Shown here piece after piece: positions 10,928-21,369 of a stretch of 64,000 nucleotides of DNA (position 1 is its first letter; each line of letters begins with the position of its first letter). Both the position numbers and the translations under genes were made by a program. The notes beneath the pieces are model-generated. The model saw only the letters and a program-made list of their open reading frames with translations. It searched no databases and was not told the origin of the DNA. This stretch comes from Diphasiastrum complanatum (taxonomy: Eukaryota; Streptophyta; Lycopodiopsida; Lycopodiales; Lycopodiaceae): positions 19,172,925 through 19,236,924 of the forward strand of contig CM055103.1 of the NCBI GenBank assembly GCA_029204225.1, read 5' to 3'.

Positions 10928-11793
10928 TGTTAGATTATTCTTCTAGCTAACCGAATAATCATTTTTTAATCTCCATCCACTTATTATCCAATTCTACAGT
11001 TTTATGCATGTTTCTACACAGTCTGCAGAATTACTTAAGAACCGCTAACAGTTGGTTCCAACTATTGGACATCATCCGACAATCTTTATCGATCATGGCC
11101 CGACAAATCTTATCAGGTGAAAGACAGATCATTATTCCACTTGAATTGAAGCTTAAGACTTGCCCTAACCGTTTAGCAAGTAAATTTTTGAGAAGACCTA
11201 ACTAGATGGATGCCAGCTCATTATGGCCAACTGGCTATCGTGATCTGCAACCTAATAACTGTCCTATTGGATGTGCGTCAATTGCTTAAGTAGAAATAGC
11301 TAATTATCAAACAACTTTAGTACAACTCTTGCTCAACTTTCTAGCTTAGATTCTTTTAGAGTTCAATTAGAGTATTGCTACTCACACTTACTGCTTATCA
11401 GCGGAAGCGCAATCAGACAGAATTTCAGCTACTTAGAGATATCTTAGAGTACACGGTTTCTATCCATAATTGTCTTGTGCTCATCATCATCTGATTTTGT
11501 ACATGCTACATGCTGAATCAATCTACTCCTTTATTGCGTTTAGTATTATGTCAGAATGTATGCAACTCTGTGATTGTCTTATAATAGATAATCTCTTATT
11601 GCCTTGTCTAATAATTCAATACTTCATTGTTTGGCTACGTAATCACTGCAGTGCTAGCAATTTCAAAGTTGGTCACTAGAAGATTGAACGTGACTTCTGT
11701 CATTATGTTTTCTTCAATGTTGATAAGCATAGTCATAGATTAGGAAAGAAGGATCTATTCCGCTGCGCTCGATAAGTCGCCACAATCTTCGAC
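10928..11793 (+). repeat. 5' LTR of a miniature copia element (first part)
   Basis: Starts TGTTAGATTATTCTTC. The LTR continues at 17106-17135 on the far side of a nested copia insertion, ending TTTCCAACA right before a TGGTATTAGAGC primer site. Its body matches 17497-18240 closely over more than 700 bp (e.g. the AATCTTTATCG.TCATGGCCCGACAAATCTTAT block). Confidence 0.85.
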
Positions 11794-12475
11794 TGTAAAA
11801 ATTACAGCAAATAAGGATCCTAAAACACTTGAAATGATGAGGGAAACAATAGATTATGATTTCATAAGATTAGCACAAGTTGAACCATCAAAATCCATCA
11901 AAAATCTATGCTTGAACCTCACTAAATGGCCCAAATCCTTGAAGAAGGCTTCACACGTGTGAAAGTACGGCCTCCCACAGTCTGAGTACTGTACACCAGA
12001 CCTACATTCAATCCTATAATCATTAGTAATCACAAGTACTCAAACAATTATGAACATAGAGAGCAATTGCACCATTATGAGAGAAAAAACATGAAATTGC
12101 TTGATTGATTTTGGTGAGATATCATCACCTATATATACATGATCCATCACGGTTTTGGGCAGGTATGAGTAGCCCTAAACCTATCCCTAATGCTAATTTT
12201 GGTGGATCTTTCATCCCTACCAAGTTAGGGTTGGAATCTTGGAGATCCCTCAACAATGCAAAAATTACCAAAAATAGCTCCTATTTTTTCTCCCTTGTAT
12301 CTAAGCATAATTTGGACTCATTCCAAAGGTTCTAACACTTAGGTCTACTTGAGAACATCCTTATGAATGGAATACTATGCTATTTGGCACGTGTGACAAG
12401 CCACATCATGACCATCTAACTATTTACAAGTCATATGACCAAAACTAGTCAAGCTAGAATTGTGAATTTTTAACA
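11794..12475 (-). repeat. 3' LTR of the complete copia element, 682 bp
   Basis: TGTAAAAATT..TTTTAACA on the plus strand. It contains the palindrome CACACGTGTG near 11953 and a second CACGTG word near 12390. There are two substitutions relative to the 5' LTR. Confidence 0.95.
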
Positions 12476-12486
12476 CTCCTCCTCAC
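12476..12486 (-). other. Polypurine tract
   Basis: GTGAGGAGGAG on the minus strand, directly upstream of the 3' LTR. Primer site for plus-strand DNA synthesis. Confidence 0.85.
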
Positions 12487-12489
12487 TAT

Positions 12490-15348
12490 CTAGCTTGGTT
12501 CAATCATTGCTTTACTAATCACTCCAAGTGATGATCTGAACTTCATAAAAGGTGTCTTTTGAAGTGGTTTAGTAAGTAGATCAGCTACACATTCATTGCT
12601 TGGAACATGCTCCAAAGCAATCTCCTTGGCTTGCACCATTTCTCTCACAAAGTGATGGCATATCTCAATGTGCTTAGATCTTGCATGGAAGATTGGGTTA
12701 GATGCAAGGTGTTGGGCTGATATATTGTCATTGTAGATGATTGGTGCCTCCTCTGAATCCATGATCTTTAGTTCCACCAATAATCTCTTGATCCAAAGTA
12801 CCTCCTTTGTAGTGGTTGTCAAAGCTTTGTACTCGGCCTCGGTTGAAGATAGAGATATAGTTTCTTGCTTTTTTGAAAGCCATGAAACCACACCTTCTCC
12901 TATGAAAGTTGAATAGGCACTTGTTGATTTCCTATCCCTCTTGTCCCCTGCAAAATCTGAATCACTAAATGCATGAAGGTTAATCACATCTCCTCTATAT
13001 AGAATCCCAAAATCCAATGTACCCGAGATGTATCTTAGAATCTTCTTAGCCTTTTTCCAATGGATATTCAATGGCTTTTGCATGGATTGGCTCAACCTAC
13101 ATACACTAAAGCTAAGATTTGGTCTAGTTATAGTGATCCACATTAAGGAACCTATAAGTTGCCTAAACAAAGTGATGTCCATGAAGGATCTTTCATCATC
13201 TTCATTTGGCACTTTTACATCTTGCTCCATTGGTGTGTCAACACTTTTGCATACTTCCATGTTAAACTTCTTCAAAAGAATTTGAGCATAGTTTACTTGA
13301 CTTATAAAGATAAAATCAGACCCTCTAAGTACTTCTATGCCTAAGATGAAGTGAAGACACCCTAGATCTACCATCTTGAACTCTAAGGATAGATCTATCT
13401 TGATTTTTTCAATACCATCAACACTATTTCCACTAATGATGATGTCATCTACATAAATGAGTAAAAGTACAATACCAACATCATCAAACTTAATGTAAAG
13501 AGTGGGATCATATTCACTTTGAACAAAAGAAAGTGAAATAAGATAGCAATGTAGTCTTGAATTCCAAGATCTCGAGGCTTGCTTCAAGCCATAGATGCTT
13601 CTTTGGAGATGGCATACTTTGTTCTCCATTCCATGCTTGATGAACCCTTGTGGCTGCTCCATATAGATATCCTCTTCCAAAAAACCATTCAAGAAAGCAT
13701 TAGAGACATCCATTTGACATAGAATCCATCCAAAATGTGATGCAAGTGCAATGATTAGTCTTATTGTGACCATCTTGGCCACGGGTGCAAAAGTTTCCTC
13801 ATAGTCTATCCCTCTCTCTTGAGCATAACCTTTTGCAACTAATCTTGCTTTATGTTTGTTAACACTCCCATTTGCATTCAACTTAAGCTTGAAGACCCAC
13901 TTGCATCCTATTACATTCCTTTGAGGTCTCTCAACAAGCAACCAAGTTTCATTCTCAATCAAGGCATCATACTCATCCAACATAGCTTTATACCATTCTT
14001 TGGAGTTCAATGCATCTTCAACATTAGACGGTTCTTCAAAACTAGATAAAGCATAAGAAGTGGATGAGATACCCTCAACTTTCTGTCCTTTGCCTTGATA
14101 TGTGAGCCTTGATGGCTCCACTTTTGCCCTTGAAGATCTCCTTGGTGTGATAGGTGGGTTTGGTGCTTGCTCCTCCATGAGCTCCTCCTCAAAACCAAGA
14201 TCTTGCTCCTCGGCCATCTTCTTCTTGATTGTTGGAGCACTTGAGCCTTCTTCAAGCATATGCATATGATGTTCATCAAATATGACATCCCTTGAAACAA
14301 CAAATTTGTTCAAGGATGGGAGATAGACTTTGTAGCCCTTGCTTGAGCTTGCATATCCAAGCATGATCCCTCTTGTGGAAGATGGATCCTCCTTGGTTCT
14401 TGTTTCCAATGGCACATGCACATAACATATACACCCAAAAACTTTCAAGTGATTAAGATTGGGTTTCTTTCCATACAACATCTCATAAGGAGTTTTGCCT
14501 TCAATTGCTTTGCAAGACACCCTATTCATCAAGTAGTTTGCACATACAAGAGACTCACCCCAAAAGGATTTGGGCAAACAAGCATCTAATCTTAAAGCCT
14601 TAGAACATTCACATAATGTTCTATTCCTTCTTTCAGCAACTCCATTTTGTTGAGGAGTGTAAGGACAAGAAGTCTCTTTCTTGATCCCTTCCTCCTTACA
14701 AAAGGCCTTGAACTCATTGGAGATGAATTCTCCACCATTGTCACTTCTAAGAATCTTGATGCTATGATTATGATGCTTTTCCACAAACAACTTGAACTTT
14801 ACAAAAGTATCAAATACTTGAGACTTGAAGGAAAGTAAGAACACCCAACAATATCTTGAGTAGTCATCAATGAAGGTTAAAAACATGGATGAACCTCCAT
14901 TAGATTTGGTGCTAGCAATGTGCACATCCGAGTGTATGAGTTCAAGAGGATGAGATGACTTTGTGATGGAGTTAGGAAACACCTTCTTATGTGCCTTGGA
15001 TAAGGCACAAGCTTCACAAACCTTGTCTTCCTTCCCAATAGACCTTGGTAGGCCTAAAGCATACTCCTCCTTGATCATAGCCTCCATGGAACCCGAGTTG
15101 ACATGTCCAAGTCTTTTGTGCCATAAAGTAAAGGTAGATATCTTGCTCTTCTCGGCCAACATGACAACATTAGTATCCACAAATGCATCCAGCTTATAAA
15201 GTTTGCCAAGTCTAGTGCCCTTAGCCACTATCTTACCCTTCTTCTTGATGAAACATTCATTTGAAGCAAAGTCAACATTGAAACCATTGTCTACCATTTG
15301 GCCAACACTTAGTAGATTTTTTGTTATTGTGCAAAGTCTCCCAAGCAT
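12490..15348 (-). CDS. Copia pol: integrase, reverse transcriptase, RNase H (952 aa)
   Basis: One uninterrupted 952-codon frame. The integrase zinc-binding HHCC set is visible at H77, H82, C111 and C114. The DDE core is at D141 (LIHSDVH), D203 (LRSDNGGE) and E239 (NGVAER). Reverse transcriptase starts near residue 450; it has KARLVAKGYAQ (about 500-510), MDVSNAFLNG (546-555) and the catalytic YVDD at 632-635. RNase H includes SSTEAEYKAL and the C-terminal RSKHIE..FVRE block. An intact copia polyprotein would have protease before residue 1. Here KNLLSVGQ, normally just after protease, begins at residue 10. The frame differs from the upstream gag frame, so a gag-pol fusion cannot be made without frameshifting. 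Confidence 0.95.
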   Translation of the reverse strand: MLGRLCTITKNLLSVGQMVDNGFNVDFASNECFIKKKGKIVAKGTRLGKLYKLDAFVDTNVVMLAEKSKISTFTLWHKRLGHVNSGSMEAMIKEEYALGLPRSIGKEDKVCEACALSKAHKKVFPNSITKSSHPLELIHSDVHIASTKSNGGSSMFLTFIDDYSRYCWVFLLSFKSQVFDTFVKFKLFVEKHHNHSIKILRSDNGGEFISNEFKAFCKEEGIKKETSCPYTPQQNGVAERRNRTLCECSKALRLDACLPKSFWGESLVCANYLMNRVSCKAIEGKTPYEMLYGKKPNLNHLKVFGCICYVHVPLETRTKEDPSSTRGIMLGYASSSKGYKVYLPSLNKFVVSRDVIFDEHHMHMLEEGSSAPTIKKKMAEEQDLGFEEELMEEQAPNPPITPRRSSRAKVEPSRLTYQGKGQKVEGISSTSYALSSFEEPSNVEDALNSKEWYKAMLDEYDALIENETWLLVERPQRNVIGCKWVFKLKLNANGSVNKHKARLVAKGYAQERGIDYEETFAPVAKMVTIRLIIALASHFGWILCQMDVSNAFLNGFLEEDIYMEQPQGFIKHGMENKVCHLQRSIYGLKQASRSWNSRLHCYLISLSFVQSEYDPTLYIKFDDVGIVLLLIYVDDIIISGNSVDGIEKIKIDLSLEFKMVDLGCLHFILGIEVLRGSDFIFISQVNYAQILLKKFNMEVCKSVDTPMEQDVKVPNEDDERSFMDITLFRQLIGSLMWITITRPNLSFSVCRLSQSMQKPLNIHWKKAKKILRYISGTLDFGILYRGDVINLHAFSDSDFAGDKRDRKSTSAYSTFIGEGVVSWLSKKQETISLSSTEAEYKALTTTTKEVLWIKRLLVELKIMDSEEAPIIYNDNISAQHLASNPIFHARSKHIEICHHFVREMVQAKEIALEHVPSNECVADLLTKPLQKTPFMKFRSSLGVISKAMIEPS

Positions 15349-15607
15349 CTTGAGCTGAAGTGCAATCTCCTACCTCTCTTAAGAGTTCATTTGCAACATT
15401 CATTTTTATGCAATGTAGTGCAACATTGCACCTCTTGATGTATTTGGCTTTTTCTTGAGGATGAATAGGTTCACCCTCCTTACCATTTACAATTTCCATC
15501 AGATCTTGCATGATCATGATAGATTCCATTCTAACTTTCCATATGGAATAGTTAGTTTTGTTGAGCCTTTCATTAGTATCCAAAAGATATGCATTTATAG
15601 ATGCCAT
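15272..15607 (-). CDS. Truncated copia gag, N-terminal 90-odd residues
   Basis: The frame starts with an N-terminus typical of copia gag: LNKTNYSIWKVRMESIM, then a helical segment ending CTSAQDAWETLH at about residue 94. After this the sequence switches to the pol region in another frame and runs on for about 17 unrelated residues to a stop. The remaining gag core, the CCHC nucleic-acid-binding knuckle and all of protease are absent. The junction lies near 15320-15330. The encoded product would not be expected to build particles alone. Confidence 0.85.
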   Translation of the reverse strand: MASINAYLLDTNERLNKTNYSIWKVRMESIMIMQDLMEIVNGKEGEPIHPQEKAKYIKRCNVALHCIKMNVANELLREVGDCTSAQDAWETLHNNKKSTKCWPNGRQWFQC

Positions 15608-16406
15608 CTAGTCTCCTAATCAAGGACTTGACACAAATGAAGGTTACTTCTATTGATTTGATTGAAGGTCTACCTTATCCCACTTCTTAGGGACCTGAAA
15701 AGATCTGTAATAGACTTCCTATAAAGATCTAAGAATGATCTCTAACAAAATCAAATCATAGAATACTAGAAACAATGCACTTGCTTGATTGAAGTAGACA
15801 ATACTAGTAGAATTGCCCCTCTTTCTATAAAGAACATTAAAGCTTCCAAATGATCTGATCAAGAGTGAATTTCAGCAACCTAATATACTTCCAAAATCAC
15901 TTGTAAAAGATCTAAATGGAACTTAATGAGGATGCAACACAATCTACTATCCAATCACAAGCAAAAAATGATCAAAATTGATGAAAAATTGATCTAATTT
16001 GGTGCATAAGTCAAGCAATGGTTGGAATGAACCTAAATCACTTTAGGAGGTGTCTACTACACCTTAGAACAGCCTTGAAGAGTCCGCAAAACTCTGATCT
16101 TCCCTCTCCTTGAATGCTAGAAAGCCTCCTCTATGAAATCACCTCCAAAACTCACTTATGAATCAATGCTTGGAGCAACCAAAACTTGCTATCTTGGTAA
16201 TGCGAATTGAATTCAACTTTTCCTCTGGTTTTAGACACCTAAACACCTGCAAATGAAGTCACACAACACCAATCTCCAATGTATTTGACTCACTTTGAGT
16301 TCTAGAATCAACAGTAGATGCTAAGATCCAATCTACACAAGATTTAGATCAAAAATTGTGATCAAATTGAATGAAAACCAAGGATTTAGCTCATTTCAAC
16401 CTTTAG
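15608..16406 (-). other. Copia 5' leader, non-coding
   Basis: About 800 bases between the primer site and the gag start. No long frame; short A/T-rich words predominate. It presumably holds packaging and dimerisation signals, though none can be named from sequence alone. Confidence 0.6.
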
Positions 16407-16418
16407 GCTCTGATACCA
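16407..16418 (-). other. Primer-binding site (initiator Met tRNA type)
   Basis: TGGTATCAGAGC on the minus strand, immediately adjacent to the 5' LTR (LTR end ..TTTTTACA). Confidence 0.9.
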
Positions 16419-17100
16419 TGTAAAAATTACAGCAAATAAGGATCCTAAAACACTTGAAATGATGAGGGAAACAATAGATTATGATTTCATAAGATTAGCA
16501 CAAGTTGAACCATCAAAATCCATCAAAAATCTATGCTTGAACCTCACTAAATGGCCCAAATCCTTGAAGAAGGCTTCACACGTGTGAAAGTACGGCCTCC
16601 CACAGTCTGAGTACTGTACACCAGACCTACATTCAATCCTATAATCATTAGTAATCACAAGTACTCAAACAATTATGAACATAGAGAGCAATTGCACCAT
16701 TATGAGAGAAAAAACATGAAATTGCTTGATTGATTTTGGTGAGATATCATCACCTATATATACATGATCCATCACGGTTTTGGGCAGGTATGAGTAGCCC
16801 TAAACCTATCCCTAATGCTAATTTTGGTGGATCTTTCATCCCTACCAAGTTAGGGTTGGAATCTTGGAGATCCCTCAACAATGCAAAAATTACCAAAAAT
16901 AGCTCCTATTTTTTCTCCCTTGTATCTAAGCATAATTTGGACTCATTCCAAAGGTTCTAACATTTAGGTCTACTTGAGAACATCCTTATGAATGGAATCC
17001 TATGCTATTTGGCACGTGTGACAAGCCACATCATGACCATCTAACTATTTACAAGTCATATGACCAAAACTAGTCAAGCTAGAATTGTGAATTTTTAACA
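16419..17100 (-). repeat. 5' LTR of the complete copia element, 682 bp
   Basis: Same termini and length as the copy at 11794-12475. TATATATACATGATCC at about 16755, on the plus strand, is AT-rich, but no promoter can be assigned with confidence. Confidence 0.95.
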
Positions 17101-17135
17101 TCGACTTGTCGTTATTGCATTCCCTCTTTCCAACA

Positions 17136-17496
17136 TGGTATTAGAGCTCTAATATATAATATTAGAGCATACCATCATGGTATCAGAGTGATCTATTATA
17201 TTAGACCTCTAATACTTGATATCTTTCGTGATATCAAATCGATATCATTAGATAGGTTTTATAGTATCATATTCATCAATTTGTGGTATCAAATTTCAGT
17301 ATCAGATAGTTGATTTCCAAGTATAGTGCAACACAACATCATTCTTAATGTCATCGATTTATCGACAGACTAAAGTTCCAGATGGATTCTCAAAGTAAAG
17401 TCGGTCTTATTGTAGACAAGCTGAATGGATCCAATTACTACTTGTGGAGATTTAGTTTGAAGGTCAAAGCATTCATGGATTCAGATTAAGGGGGAG
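17136..17496 (+). mobile_element. Minimal internal domain of a miniature copia element
   Basis: A 361-bp interior between two ~900-bp LTRs. It starts with TGGTATTAGAGC (17136-17147), a one-base variant of the Met-tRNA primer site. Three further variants, TGGTATCAGAG, AGTATCATAT and TGGTATCAAATTT, scatter through the next 150 bases. It ends with the AAGGGGGAG polypurine tract at 17488-17496. Between them is a 35-codon frame (17382-17489). The structure resembles a TRIM/SMART-type derivative formed by a deletion of roughly 4 kb. Confidence 0.8.
17382..17489 (+). CDS. 35-residue gag-start/pol-end fusion frame
   Basis: Begins MDSQSKVGLIVDKLNGSNYY, a typical copia gag N-terminus, and continues through about residue 27. 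It then ends KAFMDSD and stop, matching the pol C-terminal KAFTDPD and stop seen at 48.66 kb just before a polypurine tract. The whole gag-pol body has been lost with the frame preserved across the junction. A function for the peptide is not supported. Confidence 0.6.
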   Translation: MDSQSKVGLIVDKLNGSNYYLWRFSLKVKAFMDSD

Positions 17497-18240
17497 TGTT
17501 AGATTATTCTTCTATCTAACTAAATAATCGTTCTTTAATCTTCATCCATTTATTATCTAGTTCTGTAGTTTTATGCATGTTTCTACACAGTCTGCAGAAA
17601 TACTCAGGAATCGCTAACAAGTAGCTCCGACTATTGAACATCATCCAACAATCTTTATCGGTCATGGCCCGACAAATCTTATTGGATGAAAGACAGTTCA
17701 TTGTTCCACTTGAATTGAAGCTTAAGACTTACCCTAACCATTTAGCAAGTAAATTTTTGGAAAGACATAATTGGATGGATGCCAGCTCATTATGGCCAAC
17801 TGGCTATCGCAATCTGATGACCTAATAGCTGTCCTACTAGCGCGTCAATTGCCTGAGTATAAATAGCTAGTCATCAAACAACTTTAGTTTCAACTCTTGC
17901 TCAGCTTTCTAGCTTAGTTTTTTTTAGAGTTCAATTAGATAATTGCTACTCACGCTTACTGCTTATCAACGGAAGCGCAATCAGACAGAGTTTCAATTAC
18001 TCAGAGATAGCGTATGCGGTTTCTATTCACAATTGTCATGTGCTCATCATAATCTGATTTTGTACATGCTACATGCTGAATCAATCTACTCCTTTATTGC
18101 ATTCAATATTATGTCAGAATGTATGCATCTATGTGATTGTCTTGTAACTAATAATATCTTATTGTCTTGTTTGATAATTCAATACTTCATTGTTTGGCTA
18201 CGTAATCACTGTAGTGCTAGCAATTTCAAAGTTGGTCACT
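17497..18240 (+). repeat. 3' LTR of the miniature copia element (truncated)
   Basis: Starts TGTTAGATTATTC after the polypurine tract. Aligns with 10928 onward through TTTCAAAGTTGGTCACTA, then is cut at 18240 by gypsy gag sequence. The last ~150 bases of the LTR are missing. Confidence 0.85.
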
Positions 18241-19751
18241 ATTGGGCCTGTGGCAATAGCATAACCATCTTGGATGGCTAGTTGTGCTGAATTTTTTGGT
18301 GGTGTGGAATACTCATCCCCTTTGCAGGAGCATGAGTTGTCGGTTGGATATTGTTGAGAACTAATAGATGGAAGTGTTGTATCATGATGATATGAGTGAT
18401 CGTAGGAGTTTTCTACAAGATGTGTCTGTGCAGATTCTTGAGGGTGTCTATGTTTTTGTGCTCCTAGATCAGGTTGTCCCCTTGGAGGTGGTCCTAAGAG
18501 CGCCACCTGTGGTTGAGGGTCATGTCTAGATTGTCTGGGCAACTCTTGTGATGGTTTCATGATGGATAGTGCTGATTTTGATTTTGTGAAACAAACTAGT
18601 GCCTGGGAGGTTGATAATGTCTCCCTAAGTGGTTGTGAGACTGATTCCTCGGGTTATAATAGCAATAAAGTGAGGTATGCCCCATAAAGTCGCAAATGTC
18701 ACATTTGATCAATGAAGTATCTGGGACTGGTTGGTATGAAGGGCACTCATTGCCAGTGTGTGTACCTCGACAGTGAGGGCACCATGTGTTCTCTCGTCTA
18801 TGGTGGATTTGGCCAGTGGGTAACTGACCTGGCATTGAACTCTGGATAGACTTAAGAGTGCTTTGAAACTCTTTCATAAGTTTCTCCATCTGTTGTTGGT
18901 GTTGCTGGTTAAGCAACTCCATTTGTGTTTTCCACAACTGTTCTCATGTTTGGTCATTTGGTTGAGCTTCTTGGACAACACGATGTGCTCTCCATTCACA
19001 TGGCTCATTGACATCTGATCCCTCGTCTTCTTCCCGAATGGCATCAGACATGGCTTATTTCAATGATGTGTATTCATCATTGGAGTGAAGTTCACATCGT
19101 ATCCATCATGGGAGTCCAACAAGGAACAAAATTATGAGCATAGACTCAATGGGTTGCTTTTGTACCTGACTTTTTAATCTTTTAAATCGTTCAATGTAGT
19201 CACGTATTTCCTCATCTTTTGTCATTTTGATGTTACTTAGCTTGACAAAAGGACTTTCGATCAAGCGAAATGGCTTGAAGCGTTTGATAGATGCCTCCTT
19301 CAAGATGACTAGTCTCGTTTATCTTCACGATCAATGTTAAAAAACCATTCTCATGCTCGATCGATCATGGTCATCAAGAAGAGCCGTACCATGGCGTCTG
19401 GTGATTCTTGCCATAGACATCACATGCATTCTCAAAGACTTGAAGAAATCTTTGAGGATCAATGTTACCATCATACTTAGGTAAATCTAGCTTTGGAGTA
19501 CGTTTTTCAATATGCAGAACATTATTTGCAAAAGCTCCGTTTAAGTGAGCTCGTGCATGTGAAGATTCTGCAGCATGAAAATGTGGTCGATCGTATGGAG
19601 CTTCAAAACGCATGGGTTCCCATCTGTCAAATGGGTTGGTGGATGGCTCTTGGACTTGGGATTTCATCCTAGAATATCTATTAAATCGAGCATGTTTGGT
19701 ATATGGGGAGACCATCTCTGGTGTGGAATTTGGATCGTAAGGACGATCCAT
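18241..19751 (-). pseudogene. Ty3/gypsy gag pseudogene
   Basis: Minus strand, beginning MDRPYDPNSTPEM at 19751. The matrix/capsid-like part includes LDLPKYDGNIDPQRFLQVFE, a hallmark of plant gypsy gag, and EIRDYIERFKRLK near 19200. Further on, a glutamine-rich coiled region (QQHQQQMEKL) leads to two zinc-finger-like clusters: CPHCRGTHTGNEC and CDICDFMGHTSLYC, at about 18665-18790. The reading frame shifts at about 19390 and 19110 and has stops around 19270 and 18950. Protease and pol are absent because the sequence ends at 18241, abutting a copia LTR. Its 5' leader and LTR lie at 27.5-30.0 kb, beyond a LARD insertion. Confidence 0.8.
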
Positions 19752-19834
19752 AACAACTCTAGAGTACCTTAGGATTGTGGAAATAGGCCTCTTGGACTCT
19801 TTGGTAACTTGAATCTTTGGATTCTTTGTGCGGA

Positions 19835-20067
19835 ATGCGGTGTTAGATCGAAATGCGGTTGCTACGGTTCAACAATGGATGCGGTTGGAATGCGACCTTT
19901 TTGCGGTTGAATGCGGTCACTACGGTTCAACAGTGGATGGAGTTGGAATGCGGTTTGTTTGTGGTTGAATGCGGGCGCTACAATTCAAGGGCGAATGCAG
20001 TTGGGGTGCGGTTGAGTGTGGTTGAATGTGGTCTGTTGCGATTCAAGGACGAATGCAGTTGGGGTGC
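19835..20067 (-). repeat. Gypsy leader tandem repeat, left part
   Basis: Degenerate units of the form GCGGTTGAATGCGG..CTACGGTTCAACAGTGGATG. The same units resume at 27489 after the LARD insertion, which shows that the two blocks were once continuous. Confidence 0.8.
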
Positions 20068-20580
20068 TATAAGAGAAGCTCCCTAAGATCCTGTTTACAA
20101 GACAATACACAATGGAAAGCACACTATGGCGAAACCACCCAACCAAGTAGAAGCAACCAATCAACTCTAGTAGCTTCACCTCCCAAGCCAAGGAATAAGA
20201 AGCATGAATGTAGAGTGAAACCCTAGCAATGAATCAATGATCACAATGAGGAGTAGGACGAATTTGGCCTCTGAGCCACAAGCATCCTGGGCACATAGCC
20301 ATGCATAGCTCTAAGTTCCCTATACATAGATTCACCTAGAATAGAGTCCTATGCATGGACCAACTATTCATAGAATTTCTATTGATAACTCTACACATGC
20401 ATACACTGTCTCATACCTTGTCTAAACTCCTTCAGTGTGCTCTGGGCCTCACAAGGATATTAGTTACTTTTGGGTCACATCCAGTATGACGTGGCATAAC
20501 TAACAGCTTGATTTACTGGAGTACCGTGTATCCAAGACTAGGAGTATACTGAATCCTACTTACTAGTCATGGACATAACA
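20068..20580 (-). repeat. LARD 3' LTR, 513 bp
   Basis: TATAAGAGAAGCTCCC..GGACATAACA on the plus strand, aligned with 26985-27488. It contains a 20-base segment (TCCAGTATGACGTGGCATAA) lacking in the other copy. Confidence 0.9.
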
Positions 20581-20599
20581 TTCTTCTCTCCTTATTCTG
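20581..20599 (-). other. LARD polypurine tract
   Basis: AATAAGGAGAGAAGAA on the minus strand, directly before the 3' LTR. Confidence 0.7.
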
Positions 20600-21369
20600 T
20601 TTCTATCCTTAGAAAATCTATAAACAGGAAAGAATTACATTTCTTTTAACTTTCAATATTAACCGAGAAAATCAATATCCTTATTTTGACATTCATATCA
20701 AACAAGTACTCAGAGATAAACCTATTTCAAATCGTTAATCTCTGCTCTAGAGTACAACTCAGGTTTGAAAAAGTACACTAAGCGATAAATTTCTCAACTG
20801 GGTTATATTCACCATAAGTTAGTAACATCACCTTCATGTAAAAACTTACATGAAACACTAGGTGAAATAACCTAAGTTAGGAGACTAAAGTTAAAGAAAT
20901 AATAAAATAAATATAATTACAGTTTGAAATTATCCACATCTTTGACAGATAATTCATAAGCTTCCAAGTACAAATATCCTGAGAATCCAATATACAAAGA
21001 TATGATAATTCATTCAATTAGAATCTCTAGGAGAATCATTAAGATATAGAATGATTAAAACTCAACTCTAAGTATCCCAAATACTCTTTTGAGTTAAATG
21101 CTCCTGTTTCTAGCACCAAATGCAAGAAAATAGCATTCATTCATCTTAATAGACTTGTCTGTCTCCTAAGATAACTGGAGATCCAATTCAAATGAAGAAC
21201 TGTACTCAAGCATTTGTAGACCATAAATTGTAGTAGAATAACATCCACTAGAAAAATTAAATTCTCCACAAATACTTATCTTGTGAGAATATATGTGAGC
21301 TCCATAGTGTGAAAGTATAGCAAAAAGGACCAAGAATGGATCCAAATCAGATCCACAAGTGTGATTGGG

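Larger units (their letters stand above)
11794..17100 (-). mobile_element. Structurally complete, gag/protease-deleted Ty1/copia retrotransposon
   Basis: A 5.3-kb element on the minus strand. It is bounded by a perfect 5-bp target duplication TCGAC (11789-11793 and 17101-17105), with two 682-bp LTRs, a PBS at 16407-16418 and a PPT at 12476-12486. Internal coding order on the minus strand is gag start (15607), then integrase, reverse transcriptase and RNase H to 12490. The rest of gag, the zinc knuckle and the protease are missing. The LTRs differ at only two of 682 positions (12338/16963 and 12374/16999), so insertion was recent. It lies inside the LTR of an older miniature copia element. It probably depends on another copy for capsid and protease. 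Confidence 0.95.

Noticed and set aside
12105-12335. Identical 76-codon frames at 12105 and 16730
   Set aside because: They lie in the two LTRs of one element; duplication reflects the LTRs, not a gene family.
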